Counted from the stretch's first letter, positions 1 through 7,279 are shown. The stretch: 12,220 nucleotides of DNA from Treponema sp. (GCA_031275035.1 JAISPH010000066.1:1-12220), one strand, 5' to 3'. The notes: a model not told the origin generated them from the letters alone. Made by a program: numbers and translations.

Positions 1-183
1 TAGACCTTGATTTCTTTGGAGCCGACCCGGGTTTTGCTGGTGAGCTTTTGGGTGGGCATGAAGAAATTAAGCAAGGGAACCAGGGGCGCATAGACGGCGG
101 CCAGGAGGGCCTGTTCCTCCAGGCCCTCAAGCCGGTCATAGCCGACGTATTCACGGACGATGGCGCCGTTTTTTTGTTCGACT

Positions 184-198
184 CGGACCGGAGGTCCG
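184..198. repeat. CGGA palindrome, copy a (in transposase)
   Basis: CGGACC-GGA-GGTCCG, a perfect 6-bp stem with a 3-nt loop. It sits just ahead of the codons for the catalytic VEQKNG segment of the transposase. About 16 nt must be removed to rejoin the TGTTT and GTCGAAC flanks in one frame. Confidence 0.8.
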
Positions 199-306
199 CA
201 AACAGTTGTCGTTTTTCCGGTGGTCCCGGCTGCGGGAGAAGGGGAGGCGTGTATTGGCGCACCAGAGTTCGGTGGCATGATTGATAAACTCCGAGCCATT
301 GTCGCG

Positions 307-323
307 CGGAAACTTTGTTTCCG
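307..323. repeat. CGGA palindrome, copy b (in transposase)
   Basis: CGGAAAC-TTT-GTTTCCG, a perfect 7-bp stem with a 3-nt loop. It lies between the His and Asp codons of the H-x-DNGSEF motif. On the minus strand it reads through in frame, adding a net five residues (HRKQSFRDN in place of the usual H-S-D-N spacing, inferred from the family). Confidence 0.8.
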
Positions 324-420
324 ATGGAACTCCAAAACGGGGAGCGGGACGGTGGTTTTGATGTCCGAGAGGGCCTTAAAGGTCCAGGAATGGGCGTTAT
401 TGAGGAGGGACCGGAGTTCT

Positions 421-435
421 CGGACTAAAAGTCCG
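421..435. repeat. CGGA palindrome, copy c (in transposase)
   Basis: CGGACT-AAA-AGTCCG, a perfect 6-bp stem with a 3-nt loop. It separates the segment reading ...TATDLTSGW from the segment reading ELRSLLNNAHSWTF on the minus strand. These are in different frames, and removal of 16 nt would join them. Confidence 0.8.
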
Positions 436-511
436 CCCCCAGCCAGAGGTAAGGTCGGTGGCGGTCAAGGTATGGACATACTGGCCGAATGTGGCCTGGC
501 CGCAATGGTGG

Positions 512-525
512 CGGACTGAAGTCCG
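512..525. repeat. CGGA palindrome, copy d (in transposase)
   Basis: CGGACT-GA-AGTCCG, a perfect 6-bp stem with a 2-nt loop. It lies directly after the codons for QIDT, the first catalytic Asp motif, and shifts the frame before the HHCGQATFGQY segment. Confidence 0.8.
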
Positions 526-790
526 ACGTGTCAATTTGCCAGAAACCGGGCTTTTTCCGCTCCCCGCTGGTGTAAAAGGTCCGTATGGGGATACGGCTTT
601 TCAGGGAATGAAGGGGTTTGGTGAGGCTTTCCCCCTTCAACCTGAGGGCGTCCTTGTCTTTTTTGAGATACCGGTCGATAGTCGCGGGACTGACGGTTGA
701 GAGTTTTTCAGCGATGTCGGGGGTAATGGTGAAGGCCGGCCAGCCGGCGATGGAGGGCATCTGCCGCCGTATGAGGGGGGCCAGGATTTG

Positions 791-807
791 CGGAAACTTC
801 GTTTCCG
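791..807. repeat. CGGA palindrome, copy e (in transposase)
   Basis: CGGAAAC-TTC-GTTTCCG, almost identical to copy b (one loop base differs). Exact removal of the 17 nt would restore a continuous minus-strand frame, FKCGQILAPLIRRQM. Confidence 0.8.
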
Positions 808-1227
808 ACCGCATTTGAACCGGAAGAAGGTCCAGACCAGGCGGAGAGCGGCGATGACCTCACCGGTATAGACCCGCTTGCCTTTCCGGTTGGGGGCCGC
901 TTTATTTCCGGCTTGAGCTGTACCGCCTTCCCGCCCGCATACACCATGACCGGTTTGACCGGCTTGGCGTTTAAGATGCGGACGGCGGATTTCCGGTGAT
1001 AGCCGGTGAGCCGGGTAAATTCGTCGAGCAGAGCCGACTTCGCTTTTTTTGCTGCCTTTTGATAGCGCGGTTTATATTCCCGTGTTACCGCCTGTTTTTC
1101 TTTCATGTTTAACCCCACTGGGACGCCCTCCATTCGGCATCCCTAGTATAATTTGGGTAACATTTTTGATGAGGCAATGCGCAGGCTTGTATTATCCCGG
1201 TTTTTTGATTATCCTTAAAGAAAATCC

Positions 1228-1279
1228 AGGGAACCCTTGAAAACACGGACCCCCGGTCCGGCGGTTTCGGGGGTTCCCT
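1228..1279 (+). other. 52-nt imperfect hairpin upstream of mgtE, with CGGA palindrome at its tip
   Basis: The arm 1228-1242 (AGGGAACCCTTGAAA) pairs with 1265-1279 (TTTCGGGGGTTCCCT) over 15 positions including two G-U pairs. After a short mismatched neck, CGGACC-CCC-GGTCCG (1246-1260) forms a perfect 6-bp apex. That apex matches copies a, c and d of the palindromes in the neighbouring transposase. There is no T-run directly after the structure, so it is not an ordinary intrinsic terminator. It could be an RNA control element of mgtE, a small non-autonomous element, or the end of the adjacent IS. Confidence 0.6.
1246..1260. repeat. CGGA palindrome, copy f (mgtE leader)
   Basis: CGGACC-CCC-GGTCCG, with the same stem as copy a and a different 3-nt loop. 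It forms the tip of the larger hairpin described at 1228-1279. A reversed-order relative, GTCCG-ATT-CGGAC, lies at 1302-1314 within the leader ORF. Confidence 0.65.
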
Positions 1280-1299
1280 TCAAACTGAGGAGGAAAAGC

Positions 1300-1356
1300 A
1301 TGTCCGATTCGGACGGCGGCGGTAGTTTATCCGGCCCTAGACAAAACGGCATGTGA
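1300..1356 (+). CDS. Possible 18-residue leader peptide upstream of mgtE
   Basis: A short ORF encodes MSDSDGGGSLSGPRQNGM. It is preceded by GAGGAGG with a 6-nt spacer from AGGAGG to the ATG, a stronger Shine-Dalgarno match than that of mgtE itself. It ends 60 nt before the mgtE start. Leader peptides that control Mg2+ transporters are known in enterobacteria: the MgtL peptide starts with acidic and proline codons and senses Mg2+ through ribosome instability. Here two Asp codons fall among the first five. The size, place and ribosome-binding site suggest translation; a control role is inference. The ORF is too short for composition to prove coding, and it contains the palindrome 1302-1314. Confidence 0.45.
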   Translation: MSDSDGGGSLSGPRQNGM

Positions 1357-1357
1357 T

Positions 1358-1409
1358 TCCTGTGCAAGACGGGTCCTTCCTTTCTTCTATGGGAACCATG
1401 TTTACAGGA
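1358..1409 (+). promoter_or_regulatory. Possible helix sequestering the mgtE ribosome-binding site
   Basis: TCCTGT at 1358-1363, immediately after the leader-peptide stop codon, is a perfect complement of ACAGGA at 1404-1409, which contains the core of the mgtE Shine-Dalgarno sequence. A ribosome on or just past the leader stop would mask the first strand. The pairing is only 6 bp over a 40-nt loop, with a weak extra GG/CC pairing inside, so this is a hypothesis. Confidence 0.3.
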
Positions 1410-1416
1410 GAAACGT

Positions 1417-2757
1417 ATGGAAGAGACCATTCTCTCGATTATTAACGAAAATCCCATCCAGGTAACCAGGCTCCAAGCGCTCTTTGCGGATATGAATACG
1501 GTGGATATCGCCGGACTCTTTCAGGATATCGGCAGGGAAAAGGTGGTCCGCATATTCAGGCTTCTGCCCAAGAACATCGCCGCGGATGTTTTTTCCTACA
1601 TCGAGCCGGAGGAGCAGCAGATCATTGTAGAGGCCCTGACGGACAGTGAGGTCGGGGATATTATGGACCATCTGTTTATCGATGATGCGGTGGACGCCAT
1701 CGAGGAGATGCCCGCGGATGTGGTAAACCGGATGCTGCAGAATGTCGGCGCGGAAAAGCGAAAGCTGATCAACCAGATACTGCAGTATCCCGATGATTCC
1801 GCCGGCAGTATTATGACCACCGAGTATGTGGAACTCCGGGAGGACGCCTCCGTGGGCGAGGCGTTTGAGCATATCAGGGCTACGGGGATCAACAAGGAAA
1901 CCATCTATACCAGTTATGTGATCAAGCGGGACCGCCTGCTGGTAGGGGTTGTCTCCGCCAAGGATCTGCTGCTTGCCAGTCCCCAGGACAAGATACGGGA
2001 CATCATGGATACCAATCCGGTCTTTGCCTATACTACCGACGACCAGGAAGCGGCGGCGGGGCTCTTCAGGAAGTACGGCCTCTTGGCAATGCCCGTGGTT
2101 GACCGGGACCGGCATCTGGTGGGGATCATTACCGTGGACGATGTGGTCCAGGTTATCGAGGAGGAAAATACCGAGGACTTTGAAAAGATGGCCGCCCTGA
2201 CCCCTTCGGACGAGCCCTACTTGAAGACCAGCGTCTTCAAGCTTACCAGGAACCGCATTGTCTGGCTCCTGTTGCTGATGCTGTCCGCCACTGTTACCGG
2301 CGGGGTCATTGCAAACTTTGAAGGAGCCCTGGCGGTGCTTCCCGCCCTGGTCGTTTTTATTCCGATGCTGATGGATACCGGAGGAAACGCCGGTTCCCAG
2401 ACTTCAACCCTGATTATCCGCGGTATGGCCCTGGAGGAGATACGCTTCAGGGATCTGCTGCGGGTCCTGGGCCGGGAACTTTGTATCGGTCTGCTCTGCG
2501 GGCTGGGACTGGGGGCCATTAACTTTGTGCGGATCTATTTTATGTATGGAAAAAATCCCTTCATGTCCCTGACGGTAACCCTGAGCCTTCTTATAACCGT
2601 AGTGATAGCCAAAAGCATAGGCTGCGTGCTCCCGATGATTGCGAAAAAATTGAAAGTGGACCCCGCCATCATGGCGGCGCCGCTGATCACCACCATCGTG
2701 GACGGCGCTTCCCTGGTGGTTTATTTTTCCATCGCAAAGATGATCTTTAAGCTTTAG
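1417..2757 (+). CDS. mgtE: Magnesium transporter MgtE
   Basis: A 446-residue protein of normal length for MgtE, a homodimeric inner-membrane Mg2+ channel gated by cytosolic Mg2+. Residues 5-125 form the acidic N-terminal superhelical domain. The linker motif YPDDSAGSIMTTEYV (124-138) leads into two CBS domains (about 137-190 and 198-250). The membrane domain spans 281-446 and contains the family signature PMLMDTGGNAGSQT (316-329). The segment TTIVDG near residue 429 holds the Asp expected in the ion pathway. The start is fixed by AGGAG with a 6-nt spacer. The gene appears monocistronic and converges with the PUR-domain gene 22 bp downstream. The leader carries a hairpin, a short ORF and possible SD pairing. 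No M-box riboswitch core was recognised. Confidence 0.96.
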   Translation: MEETILSIINENPIQVTRLQALFADMNTVDIAGLFQDIGREKVVRIFRLLPKNIAADVFSYIEPEEQQIIVEALTDSEVGDIMDHLFIDDAVDAIEEMPADVVNRMLQNVGAEKRKLINQILQYPDDSAGSIMTTEYVELREDASVGEAFEHIRATGINKETIYTSYVIKRDRLLVGVVSAKDLLLASPQDKIRDIMDTNPVFAYTTDDQEAAAGLFRKYGLLAMPVVDRDRHLVGIITVDDVVQVIEEENTEDFEKMAALTPSDEPYLKTSVFKLTRNRIVWLLLLMLSATVTGGVIANFEGALAVLPALVVFIPMLMDTGGNAGSQTSTLIIRGMALEEIRFRDLLRVLGRELCIGLLCGLGLGAINFVRIYFMYGKNPFMSLTVTLSLLITVVIAKSIGCVLPMIAKKLKVDPAIMAAPLITTIVDGASLVVYFSIAKMIFKL

Positions 2758-2779
2758 GGAAGCGGCGGGGACCGGGATT

Positions 2780-3304
2780 TCAGTTGCGGGGGCGGTCCTT
2801 CCGCCGCGGACCGGGGGCGCTTCCTGCGGGGGGGCCTTTTTTGACGACGATCCGCTTTGCCGGCCCGGAGCCGGAAGACGTACCGGGCCCGCCGGTTTTG
2901 CCGCCCCGTCCCCTGCCGGCGGCCCTGCCTCCGGCCGTTCCGCTCCGGGTATATGTTCTGCCCCCGGGGCGTCTTTCCGGCTTTTTTCCGGCTCCTTCCG
3001 GTTCAGGGCGCCTTCGCCGCTCCGGTCCTTCCCCGGCTTCTCCGCTTTCGGAACGCCTGCCCCGCCGCTGTTCCCGCGCCGCCTTCTCCATGATCCGCAG
3101 GGCTTCGTCAAAACCTTTAAGAAAATCCTGAAGATCCTCCGCAAAGAGGACTACCGACTGCCGTTCAAAGCCGCCGGTTTCCTTGTTCTTGCTTTCCACA
3201 ATGTTAAGGTAAAGATCGCCCAAGCGGTTTTCCTTCACATTGAAAAAATAGGTTCTGTTCTGCAAAATTACCCTGGTGGAAAAAAGTTCCCCCCGTATAC
3301 CCAT
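2780..3304 (-). CDS. PUR-domain DNA/RNA-binding protein (DUF3276, BpuR-like) with Arg/Gly-rich tail
   Basis: A 174-residue protein. Residues 4-75 (GELFSTRV...RTYFFNVKENRLGDLYLNIVESK...FERQSVVLFAEDLQDFLKGFDEAL) match the short PUR-alpha-like fold found in spirochaetes and Bacteroidetes. The Borrelia member, BpuR, binds single-stranded DNA and RNA and acts as a regulator. Residues 76-174 are a long, very basic low-complexity tail rich in Arg, Gly, Pro and Lys with RG/GR clusters, which would be disordered and nucleic-acid binding. It ends in KDRPRN. The family core is near 80-100 residues, so the tail roughly doubles the protein. The start ATG is preceded by AAGGACAGGA. It lies 31 bp after the mutase stop on the same strand, so the two are probably one operon. 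Confidence 0.88.
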   Translation of the reverse strand: MGIRGELFSTRVILQNRTYFFNVKENRLGDLYLNIVESKNKETGGFERQSVVLFAEDLQDFLKGFDEALRIMEKAAREQRRGRRSESGEAGEGPERRRRPEPEGAGKKPERRPGGRTYTRSGTAGGRAAGRGRGGKTGGPGTSSGSGPAKRIVVKKGPPAGSAPGPRRKDRPRN

Positions 3305-3335
3305 GGTCCTGTCCTTCTTTTATCGTGAAACGGCC

Positions 3336-5240
3336 CTAGAGGGAATCCGCCTCGCCGACCAGCCTGCGCTGCCATTCGATAAGATCCCGCTCAAGCCGCT
3401 TGTCCTGCCCTTCGGCGTCGGCCATGATACGGAATACCGGTTCCGTTGCGGAGCCCCGCATCCAGATTGAAGCGATCCCCCGGCCGGCTTCGTTGAAAAA
3501 GATGATCCTCAGTCCGCCCCGGCCGGCGGCGCCAAAACGGGCAAGGTCCCGCTGTTCCTCGGTTCCCCGGTAGGCGGCGGCCTCCCAGCCGGCGATGCCG
3601 TAACGGTTTTTAAGCTGATCCTTCCGCTCCTCCCATTCCCGCAGAAAGATCTCCTGGTAACGATCCTTCAAAAGGCCGTGATCCCCGCAGCGTACCTGGA
3701 GCAGCGCTTCCGGCGAATAGGCGCCGGTGGTTACAAAGGCGGGGAGGGAAGCGATAATGTCGGAAAGGCAAAAATCGGAATGATAGGTTTCGGCCTGATC
3801 CGAAAGATCGCACCATAATTCAAAGAAGCCCTTCCGGTCCCCCCCGCTCCTGATGGTGAGGAGCTTGATTATTGCCGAAAGGGTATCTATGGGGTCCCGG
3901 ACCGCCGACGGATGGGTGATGGTTCCGCCGGCGGAACCTTCGCCCAGGATGCGCACTTTGTAGCCCCGGTCCCGGAGTTTCCGGGCGAGGCCCACGACAT
4001 TGGCCTCGCCCACCTCGGAGCGGAAGACGGACACGTCGAAGGCGGCGGCGATACGGTCTATGCGCATGGAGGTGGGATCATTCACCACCACCGCCGCCTT
4101 GTCCAGGGCGTTGCCTTTGTTGTCGTAGCGCAGTTCCCCGGTCCACACCAGATGGGCCAGTTCGGAAACGCAGACCAGGGCGAAGACCTCCTGGGCCTCA
4201 AGGCTCCGGGCCCGCCCGCCGGCTTCGTCCCAAAAGACCAGGTTCCCCCGGTCCCCGTCACAGTCCGGTACATAGCCCAGGACCGCCGCGGGATTCTCTC
4301 TGTGCCGTTCTTCCAGGAAGGACCGGCAGGGCTCCAGAGATTCCCCCTCGGGTACGATCCGGTGGACAATCTGCCGGGGCCTGCCGTTTATGCTGCGAAG
4401 CTCTATTCCCAGGGAGGAGAAGAAGTCCCGGTCAATGGACATGGTCCTGGCGGAACCGTTAAAGTCTGCGGCAAGCTCCAGGGGCCGGGCCCTGATCCCC
4501 CGGATCAGGGTATCCTCCAGATCCGCGCCTCCCCCCACCACCTCCCGGGTAAAGGCCAGGTAGGCTTTGAGGGCCCCGGCTTTTACCGCCGGAGCGCCGC
4601 TGTAGACCTCCTTTACAGCGGCGGGGTCCGCCCTGCCGATGGCGGCGGCGGCTTGACCGGTCCACCCGGTCCGGGCGGTATAGGCGCGGAAACCAGCGAT
4701 AAGGGCCGCCGCCTCTTCCCCGGAAAGGACCCCGCCGTCGCGGAGGCCGAATTTAAGGCCGTTGTGGCCGATGGGGTTATGACTGGCCGAGATGTAGATA
4801 AAGCCCGCGGCCTCTCCGTTCCGGGCACAGGCCATAATCTCCGGCGCGGCGGCGATAAAGGCAAAGCGGACTAGGCAGCCCTCGGAGAGCAGGGCCCGGA
4901 TCAGCGGATCCGCTATGGCCGGGCCGGTGGGCCTGGTATCCATCCCCGTTAAAACGACGGGATGTTCAAGGCCAAGATGTTTTTTCAGATAGTCCGCAAA
5001 AACCAGGGCGGCGGCGGCGGCAATGGCCCCGTGGGCCGGGGAAATTTCCCCCAGGGGACTCTCTTCGGCGGGGGCAAAAACCCCGCGCCATCCCGAGGCG
5101 GAGAGTATCATTTCCTGCAGGGCCCTGTCCGCCGCCTCCTCAAGACCGGGTTCATCTTTGAGCGGTATACGTTCCGGGTCCCCAATAGGCAAATCCGGGC
5201 CGGGATTCCCGCCGGATTGGGGAAAGTAGATCATCGCCAT
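3336..5240 (-). CDS. Phosphoglucomutase/phosphomannomutase family protein (alpha-D-phosphohexomutase)
   Basis: A 634-residue cytosolic enzyme that moves phosphate between C1 and C6 of a hexose through a phosphoserine. The catalytic loop YISASHNPIGHNGLKFG (149-165, Ser153) is clear. So are the Mg2+ site DCDGDRG (326-332), a sugar-binding loop GEGSAGG (433-439, a variant of the usual GEESGG-like loop) and the phosphate-binding loop RGSATEPVFRIM (595-606). These lie in the canonical domain order I to IV. At 634 residues it exceeds the usual 450-580; extra sequence lies in the first 50 residues and between the sugar loop and domain IV. The start follows AAGGAG with a 5-nt spacer, and a second Met codon lies two codons further on. 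The substrate (glucose, mannose or another hexose phosphate) cannot be told from motifs alone. It is the first gene of a pair with the PUR-domain gene. Confidence 0.92.
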   Translation of the reverse strand: MAMIYFPQSGGNPGPDLPIGDPERIPLKDEPGLEEAADRALQEMILSASGWRGVFAPAEESPLGEISPAHGAIAAAAALVFADYLKKHLGLEHPVVLTGMDTRPTGPAIADPLIRALLSEGCLVRFAFIAAAPEIMACARNGEAAGFIYISASHNPIGHNGLKFGLRDGGVLSGEEAAALIAGFRAYTARTGWTGQAAAAIGRADPAAVKEVYSGAPAVKAGALKAYLAFTREVVGGGADLEDTLIRGIRARPLELAADFNGSARTMSIDRDFFSSLGIELRSINGRPRQIVHRIVPEGESLEPCRSFLEERHRENPAAVLGYVPDCDGDRGNLVFWDEAGGRARSLEAQEVFALVCVSELAHLVWTGELRYDNKGNALDKAAVVVNDPTSMRIDRIAAAFDVSVFRSEVGEANVVGLARKLRDRGYKVRILGEGSAGGTITHPSAVRDPIDTLSAIIKLLTIRSGGDRKGFFELWCDLSDQAETYHSDFCLSDIIASLPAFVTTGAYSPEALLQVRCGDHGLLKDRYQEIFLREWEERKDQLKNRYGIAGWEAAAYRGTEEQRDLARFGAAGRGGLRIIFFNEAGRGIASIWMRGSATEPVFRIMADAEGQDKRLERDLIEWQRRLVGEADSL

Positions 5241-5277
5241 AGGAGCTCCTTACGCCATGGAAAACCACGGGGGAAGC

Positions 5278-5307
5278 AGTATACCCCGATAAGAAAAGTA
5301 TTGTAAA
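5278..5307 (-). promoter_or_regulatory. Sigma70-like promoter for the mutase/PUR-domain pair
   Basis: On the minus strand TTTACA (-35, at 5302-5307) and TATACT (-10, at 5278-5283) are separated by 18 nt, each one base from consensus. Transcription would start near 5271, giving a 30-nt leader before the AAGGAG site and start codon at 5240. It lies in the 107-bp divergent gap shared with the NADH oxidase gene. Confidence 0.55.
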
Positions 5308-5347
5308 TGGGTTTATTCAGTGGTAGAGTTAGGAAAAGGAGATGATC

Positions 5348-6682
5348 ATGAGTAAAATAGTATTAATCGGAGCCAACCATGCGGGTACTGCGGCGGCCAA
5401 CACCATTCTGGATAATTATCCGGGGAACGAGCTGACTATTTTTGACAGCAATAACAATATCAGCTATCTTGGCTGCGGCACCGCCCTCTATGTCGGAAAA
5501 CAGATCGACGATCCCCAGAGTCTTTTTTATAGTTCCAGGGATACCCTTGCCGCAAAGAAAGCGGTGGTCCACATGGAAACCGAGGTTAAGCATATTGATT
5601 TTACCGCCGGTGAAGTACAGGGCCTTAACAAGGAAGGCGGGGAGATACGGGCGGCCTATGATAAGCTGATAATCGCCACCGGCTCTCTGCCCATTATTCC
5701 CAGGATTAAGGGGCTGGATCTTCCCAGGGTTGAATGTGTCAAACTTTTTCAGGACGGGCAGAAGATATACAAGCTCCTTGACGAGAAGGACATCAAAACC
5801 GTGGCGGTCATCGGCGCAGGCTATATAGGCGTGGAGATTGCCGAAGCGGTGAGACGCCGGGGAAAGGAGGCCCTTCTTTTTGAGGCTCTGGATACCTGCC
5901 TTTCCAGCTACTATGACGACTGGTTCAGCCGCGACATGGATAAGATCCTCAGCGACAACGGGGTGATACTCCACTTCAGCGAGCTGGTTCAGGAGATTAA
6001 GGGCGGCGGCAAAGTGGAGGCCATTGTTACCGATAAGGGTGAATATGCGGTGGATATGGTGATCATGGCTATCGGCTTCCGGCCCAATACGGCCCTGGGA
6101 GCGGGGGAGCTGGAAACTTTCGGCAACGGGGCCTACAAGGTCAACCTCAGGCAGGAAACCAGCAGAAAGGGGGTCTACGCCATAGGGGACTGCGCCACGG
6201 TGTACAGCAACGCCCTTGGCGCCGATGCGTACATCGCCCTGGCGACCAATGCGGTGCGGAGTGGAATCGTGGCGGGCCATAATGCCTGCGGAACCGCAAT
6301 TGAATCCGCCGGGGTCCAGGGTTCCAACGGCATCTGTATTTTCGGCTACAAGATGGTGTCCACCGGGCTTAACCTGAAGGCGGCGGAGCGGGCCGGTTTT
6401 ACCCCCCTCTACACCCAGTATGAGGATACCCAGAAACCAGCCTTCATCAAAGCCGACAATCATAAGGTGAAGATCAGGATTATCTACGACAAGGAAACCC
6501 GCCGGGTGCTGGGGGCCCAGATGGCCTCGCTCCAGGATATTTCCATGGGGATACATCTCTTTTCCCTGGCGATTGAAGAGAAGGTTACCATTGACAAGCT
6601 GAAGCTGCTGGATATCTTCTTCCTGCCCCACTTCAACCAGCCCTATAACTATATCACCATGGCGGCCCTGTCGGCGAAGTAA
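5348..6682 (+). CDS. nox: NADH oxidase (probably water-forming), FAD/Cys-dependent
   Basis: A 444-residue flavoprotein of the NADH oxidase/peroxidase group. The N-terminal FAD motif is IGANHAGTAAA with the conserved His at residue 11. The redox-active Cys is residue 43 in SYLGCGTALY, a single Cys that cycles as sulfenate. IATGSLP (109-115), the NAD-binding VIGAGYIGVEIAE (about 154-166) and the second FAD motif YAIGDCA (277-283) follow, then a dimerisation domain ending FFLPHFNQPYNYITMAA. The enzyme oxidises NADH with O2; water rather than peroxide as product is inferred from similarity to spirochaete Nox enzymes. ATG at 5342 directly abuts the AAAAGGAG site, while ATG at 5348 has a proper 6-nt spacer, so 5348 is preferred. 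The gene ends 3 bp before the convergent nifU stop. It could protect the neighbouring Fe-S assembly system from oxygen. Confidence 0.95.
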   Translation: MSKIVLIGANHAGTAAANTILDNYPGNELTIFDSNNNISYLGCGTALYVGKQIDDPQSLFYSSRDTLAAKKAVVHMETEVKHIDFTAGEVQGLNKEGGEIRAAYDKLIIATGSLPIIPRIKGLDLPRVECVKLFQDGQKIYKLLDEKDIKTVAVIGAGYIGVEIAEAVRRRGKEALLFEALDTCLSSYYDDWFSRDMDKILSDNGVILHFSELVQEIKGGGKVEAIVTDKGEYAVDMVIMAIGFRPNTALGAGELETFGNGAYKVNLRQETSRKGVYAIGDCATVYSNALGADAYIALATNAVRSGIVAGHNACGTAIESAGVQGSNGICIFGYKMVSTGLNLKAAERAGFTPLYTQYEDTQKPAFIKADNHKVKIRIIYDKETRRVLGAQMASLQDISMGIHLFSLAIEEKVTIDKLKLLDIFFLPHFNQPYNYITMAALSAK

Positions 6683-6685
6683 GTC

Positions 6686-7279
6686 CTAATTCCCATAGAT
6701 ATGGGAAAATTCGTGAAGCAGCTCCAGGGCCTTCTCCTTGCAGCCCCCGCAGACGGTGCCGATCTTGGTGGCCTGCTGCAGATCTTCCCAGCTGCGGGCG
6801 CCGTTGTGAAACGCATTCTCGATGTCTTTGTCGGTAATGCCCAGGCAGTTGCAGATCACCGTTGCCTGTTCTTTGAGAAGCCCCGGCCGTCCGGTTTTGT
6901 TCAGATAGTCGTTGATAGCCTCCCGCAGGGCCTTATCCCCCAGGACGGAACAGTGGATCTTGTATGAGGGGAGGCCCCCCAGTTTTTCCACCAGATCTTC
7001 GGGCCGTATCTTATAGGCGTCCCGAATATTCATGCCCTTGATAAGCTCCGAGAGCATGCTGGTGGAGGCGATGGCGCTGGCGCAGCCGTAGGTTTTCCAC
7101 CGGACATCGGTGATAATGTCATCTTTAATTTTGAGGAGCATCAGCATCTGATCTCCGCACTTGATATTTCCCGTCTGCCCCCGGGCGTCGGCGGAAAAAC
7201 TGGACTCATCCTCCAATAAAACATTTCTTGGATTGGTGAAGTGATCCTTCACCGTATCCGAATACAGCCAGTCCGACAC
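6686..7279 (-). CDS. nifU: Fe-S cluster scaffold NifU-type protein (IscU domain plus BFD-like [2Fe-2S] domain)
   Basis: A 197-residue protein. Residues 1-130 are an IscU-type scaffold with the three ligand cysteines in their usual settings: IKCGD (Cys41 followed by Asp43), TYGCASAIASTS (Cys66) and KIHCSVLGDKA (Cys110). Residues 143-190 are a bacterioferritin-associated-ferredoxin-like domain with CNC (143, 145) and VCGGC (177, 180), four cysteines for a [2Fe-2S] cluster. The C-terminal Nfu domain of full-length NifU (about 290 residues) is absent, a form common in anaerobes and epsilonproteobacteria. Translation starts at a GTG with GAGAGGAG and a 7-nt spacer. It lies 38 bp after nifS on the same strand, so the pair is an operon in the order nifS-nifU. 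Confidence 0.93.
   Translation of the reverse strand: MSDWLYSDTVKDHFTNPRNVLLEDESSFSADARGQTGNIKCGDQMLMLLKIKDDIITDVRWKTYGCASAIASTSMLSELIKGMNIRDAYKIRPEDLVEKLGGLPSYKIHCSVLGDKALREAINDYLNKTGRPGLLKEQATVICNCLGITDKDIENAFHNGARSWEDLQQATKIGTVCGGCKEKALELLHEFSHIYGN

Larger units (their letters stand above)
1..1106 (-). pseudogene. DDE (rve-type) transposase, broken and cut by the window edge
   Basis: Read on the minus strand, the protein starts MKEKQAVTREYKPRYQKAAK, an HTH-like N-terminus typical of integrase-core transposases. Its parts then continue in different frames. One frame carries the FWQIDT motif with the first catalytic Asp (near 530). Another carries FHRKQSFRDNGSEF with the second Asp (near 304). 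A third would carry VEQKNG with the catalytic Glu (near 179). Frame changes fall at four of the five short CGGA palindromes listed separately, and one apparent single-base loss lies near 890-896 (CCCCC run before AACCGG). The C-terminus lies beyond position 1. A possible alternative start is 1133, but Met at 1106 fits the family better. No terminal inverted repeat was identified, so the element boundary is unknown. The exact IS family is not assigned; the gene is certainly non-functional as read. Confidence 0.85.

Noticed and set aside
1147..1152. TATAAT as a mgtE promoter -10
   Set aside because: A perfect -10 hexamer, but there is no acceptable -35 at 16-18 nt and no extended -10, so it was not listed.
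1134..1416. M-box (ykoK) Mg2+ riboswitch ahead of mgtE
   Set aside because: Expected from gene function, but the conserved M-box core was not found by eye. A covariance-model search would settle it.
2792..2810. GGTCC...GGACC inverted repeat as a terminator between mgtE and the PUR gene
   Set aside because: It lies inside the 3' end of the PUR coding sequence and has no T-run on either side.
3912..4874. 320-codon plus-strand open frame
   Set aside because: It is antisense to the phosphohexomutase and has no ribosome-binding site or recognisable domain.
5363..6631. 422-codon minus-strand open frame
   Set aside because: It is antisense to the NADH oxidase gene, which has all FAD, NAD and Cys motifs.
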